61,803 bases of DNA from Adonisia turfae CCMR0081 (GTDB taxonomy: Bacteria > Cyanobacteriota > Cyanobacteriia > Phormidesmidales > Phormidesmidaceae): assembly GCF_011009555.1 (NCBI RefSeq), contig NZ_QXHD01000003.1, positions 395,846 through 457,648 of the forward strand. Direction: 5' to 3'. The position numbers were made by a program, and so were the translations under genes. The notes beneath the pieces are model-generated. The model did not search any database. It was not told the origin of the DNA and was given only the letters and a program-made list of their open reading frames with translations. How positions within the stretch are numbered: position 1 is the first letter of the stretch; each line of letters begins with the position of its first letter. Shown one piece after another: positions 60,360-61,803 of the stretch.

Positions 60360-61803
60360 ATGAAGTTTGTAGCATCAGATAAGTCTTGTTTAACGTGGTC
60401 AGGCGATTGCCTTGTTGTCGGTTTATCTGAAGAGTCATTGCCCCTGACAGGGCTGCTATCTGAGTTAAATGAGAGAGTATCTGGGCTGCTTCAAGAGCTC
60501 ATCGACGAAACAGACTTTAAAGCAAAGGCCGGTAGTTCTGCTGTGATCCGCGTCGGTAATGACGTGCGTAAATTGGCCATTGTTGGTTTAGGTGCTTCTG
60601 AAGATCTAAAGCTAGAAAGTCTACGTCGTGCTGCCGCTACTGCTGCCAAGTTAGCTAAGCGTGAAAAGTGTGCATCCCTTGGTATTAGTTTCCCCATTTG
60701 GAACAACAGTCCGGAGCGAACGACCCAGACGATTGCTGAAGGTGTGACGTTGGCAATGCATGAGGATAAGCGGTTTAAGTCGGATACCGACGCTCCAAAG
60801 GTAGTGCTGAGCGATATTGCATTGCTAGATTTGGTAGGTTACGAAGCTGCTTTGGAGACAGCTGCCCATGTATGTGACGGTGTGATCCTTGCCCGTGAGC
60901 TAGTGGCTGCTCCTCCTAATGTAGTGACCCCGACTAGTATGGCCGAGACTGCTGCTGACATTGCTAAGGAGCATGGTTTGACGCTCAAGGTGTTAGAGCA
61001 GGCTGAGTGTGAAGATCTGGGTATGGGCGCTTACCTGGGGGTAGCCATGGCGTCGGAGATGCCGCCCAAGTTTATTCACTTAACCTATACCCCCGAAGGC
61101 ACACCCAAGCGAAAATTAGCACTGATCGGCAAGGGGCTGACCTTTGACTCCGGTGGTCTAAATATTAAGGCTGGTGCAGGCAGCATGATCGAGTTGATGA
61201 AAATGGATATGGGTGGTGCTGCCGCAGTATTAGGTGCTGCTAAAGCCATTGCCCAAATCAAACCTGATGTAGAAGTGCACTTTATTAGCGCCGCTACTGA
61301 GAATATGATCAGCGGTCATGCGCTGCATCCAGGCGATATTTTGACGGCGTCTAATGGCAAAACCATTGAGGTGAATAACACGGATGCTGAGGGTCGTCTG
61401 ACCCTGGCTGATGCCCTGGTCTATGCCGATAAGTTAGGTTTAGATGCCATGGTCGACCTGGCCACTTTGACGGGTGCTTGCATTGTGGCCCTGGGTAATG
61501 ACCTGGCCGGTTTATTTAGTCCGGATGATGAACTCGCTGGAGCATTGGCTAACGCTTCTGAAGAAGCGGGTGAAAAACTCTGGCGCATGCCCATGGAAGA
61601 GAAATATTTTGATGGGCTTAAGTCAATTGTGGCGGATATGAAAAATACTGGCCCTCGCCCCGGTGGTTCTATTACCGCAGCTCTGTTCCTTAAGCAGTTT
61701 GTCAAGGATACGGCATGGGCCCATTTGGATATTGCTGGCCCTGTATGGAGTGAAAAAGATAATGCGTACAATAACCCTGGTGCAACAGGGTACGGTGTAC
61801 GCA
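60360..61803 (+). CDS. pepA: Leucyl aminopeptidase (3' truncated by the window edge)
   Basis: The frame runs to the right edge (481 codons visible) without a stop. M17-family marks are [36 protein letters not shown], the signature [18 protein letters not shown] and [14 protein letters not shown], with the Lys, Asp and Glu ligands of the two-metal site. It removes N-terminal residues from peptides in the cytosol as a hexamer. ATG 60360 (MKFVASDKS) matches the family start; ATG 60354 would add two residues. Confidence 0.95.
   Translation, partial: MKFVASDKSCLTWSGDCLVVGLSEESLPLTGLLSELNERVSGLLQELIDETDFKAKAGSSAVIRVGNDVRKLAIVGLGASEDLKLESLRRAAATAAKLAKREKCASLGISFPIWNNSPERTTQTIAEGVTLAMHEDKRFKSDTDAPKVVLSDIALLDLVGYEAALETAAHVCDGVILARELVAAPPNVVTPTSMAETAADIAKEHGLTLKVLEQAECEDLGMGAYLGVAMASEMPPKFIHLTYTPEGTPKRKLALIGKGLTFDSGGLNIKAGAGSMIELMKMDMGGAAAVLGAAKAIAQIKPDVEVHFISAATENMISGHALHPGDILTASNGKTIEVNNTDAEGRLTLADALVYADKLGLDAMVDLATLTGACIVALGNDLAGLFSPDDELAGALANASEEAGEKLWRMPMEEKYFDGLKSIVADMKNTGPRPGGSITAALFLKQFVKDTAWAHLDIAGPVWSEKDNAYNNPGATGYGVR

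Overview
The window is chromosomal DNA from a filamentous cyanobacterium. The evidence is the many GCGATCGC (HIP1-type) sites, NdhF of NDH-1, phycobiliprotein chromophore lyases (CpcT and a CpeS-like protein), a high-light-inducible protein, Ycf49, an HpsJ-family protein, a cyanobacterial-type tmRNA tag, and above all HetR. HetR together with a PatX-type RGSGR protein points to a multicellular, trichome-forming lineage. It does not prove that the organism makes heterocysts. No integrase, phage or insertion sequence was recognised, but several loci look accessory or decaying.

Layout. 1-3.6 kb: end of a WD40/TPR protein, then a small peptide-modification locus (a secreted-looking precursor with five consecutive Trp-x-Asp/Asn triplets, followed by a GrrM-like radical SAM/SPASM enzyme), then an EF-hand protein. 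3.7-17.4 kb: ordinary metabolism (IlvA, DeoC, SelO), membrane proteins, and surface-polysaccharide genes (WcaF-like acetyltransferase, two GT2 glycosyltransferases, HpsJ family, CsaB). 17.5-19.2 kb: hetR, with a gene encoding nine RGSGR pentapeptides upstream on the same strand. 19.3-22.5 kb: FAD oxidoreductase, TerB/Mo-nitrogenase-C protein, YdcF protein. 22.6-30.2 kb is the most accessory part: a DUF559 gene between two MITE-like repeats, a Trypco1-like protein divergent from a caspase/NB-ARC/repeat NLR-like gene split by a frameshift, a toxin-antitoxin pair whose MazF/PemK toxin is frameshifted, and an RTX protein between two copies of another repeat.

30.7-34.2 kb is a MoxR / DUF58 / TgpA-like operon in which the last protein appears to lack the transglutaminase core. 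34.4-44.9 kb holds a membrane protein, an MscS channel with a C-terminal DEP domain, NdhF1, gamma-glutamyltransferase and a CHAT-TPR membrane protein. 44.9-48.8 kb is gene-poor: a possible 51-aa gene, the tmRNA, a small repeat protein, an ABC ATPase and an hli gene with a clear terminator. 48.9-61.8 kb: zinc-ribbon and SPFH-GYF proteins, two bilin lyases, small conserved proteins, an ECF-like ATPase, RsmG, TatC, a RodZ-like protein, a lytic transglycosylase, and PepA running off the right edge.

Two loci stand out: the W-x-[D/N] precursor with its radical SAM partner (predicted cyclophane RiPP, a variant of the glycine-rich Grr systems) and the nonapentapeptide PatX-like gene beside hetR (a predicted multi-copy source of the HetR-inhibiting RGSGR peptide). 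All functions are inferred from reading the sequence; no database search was run.
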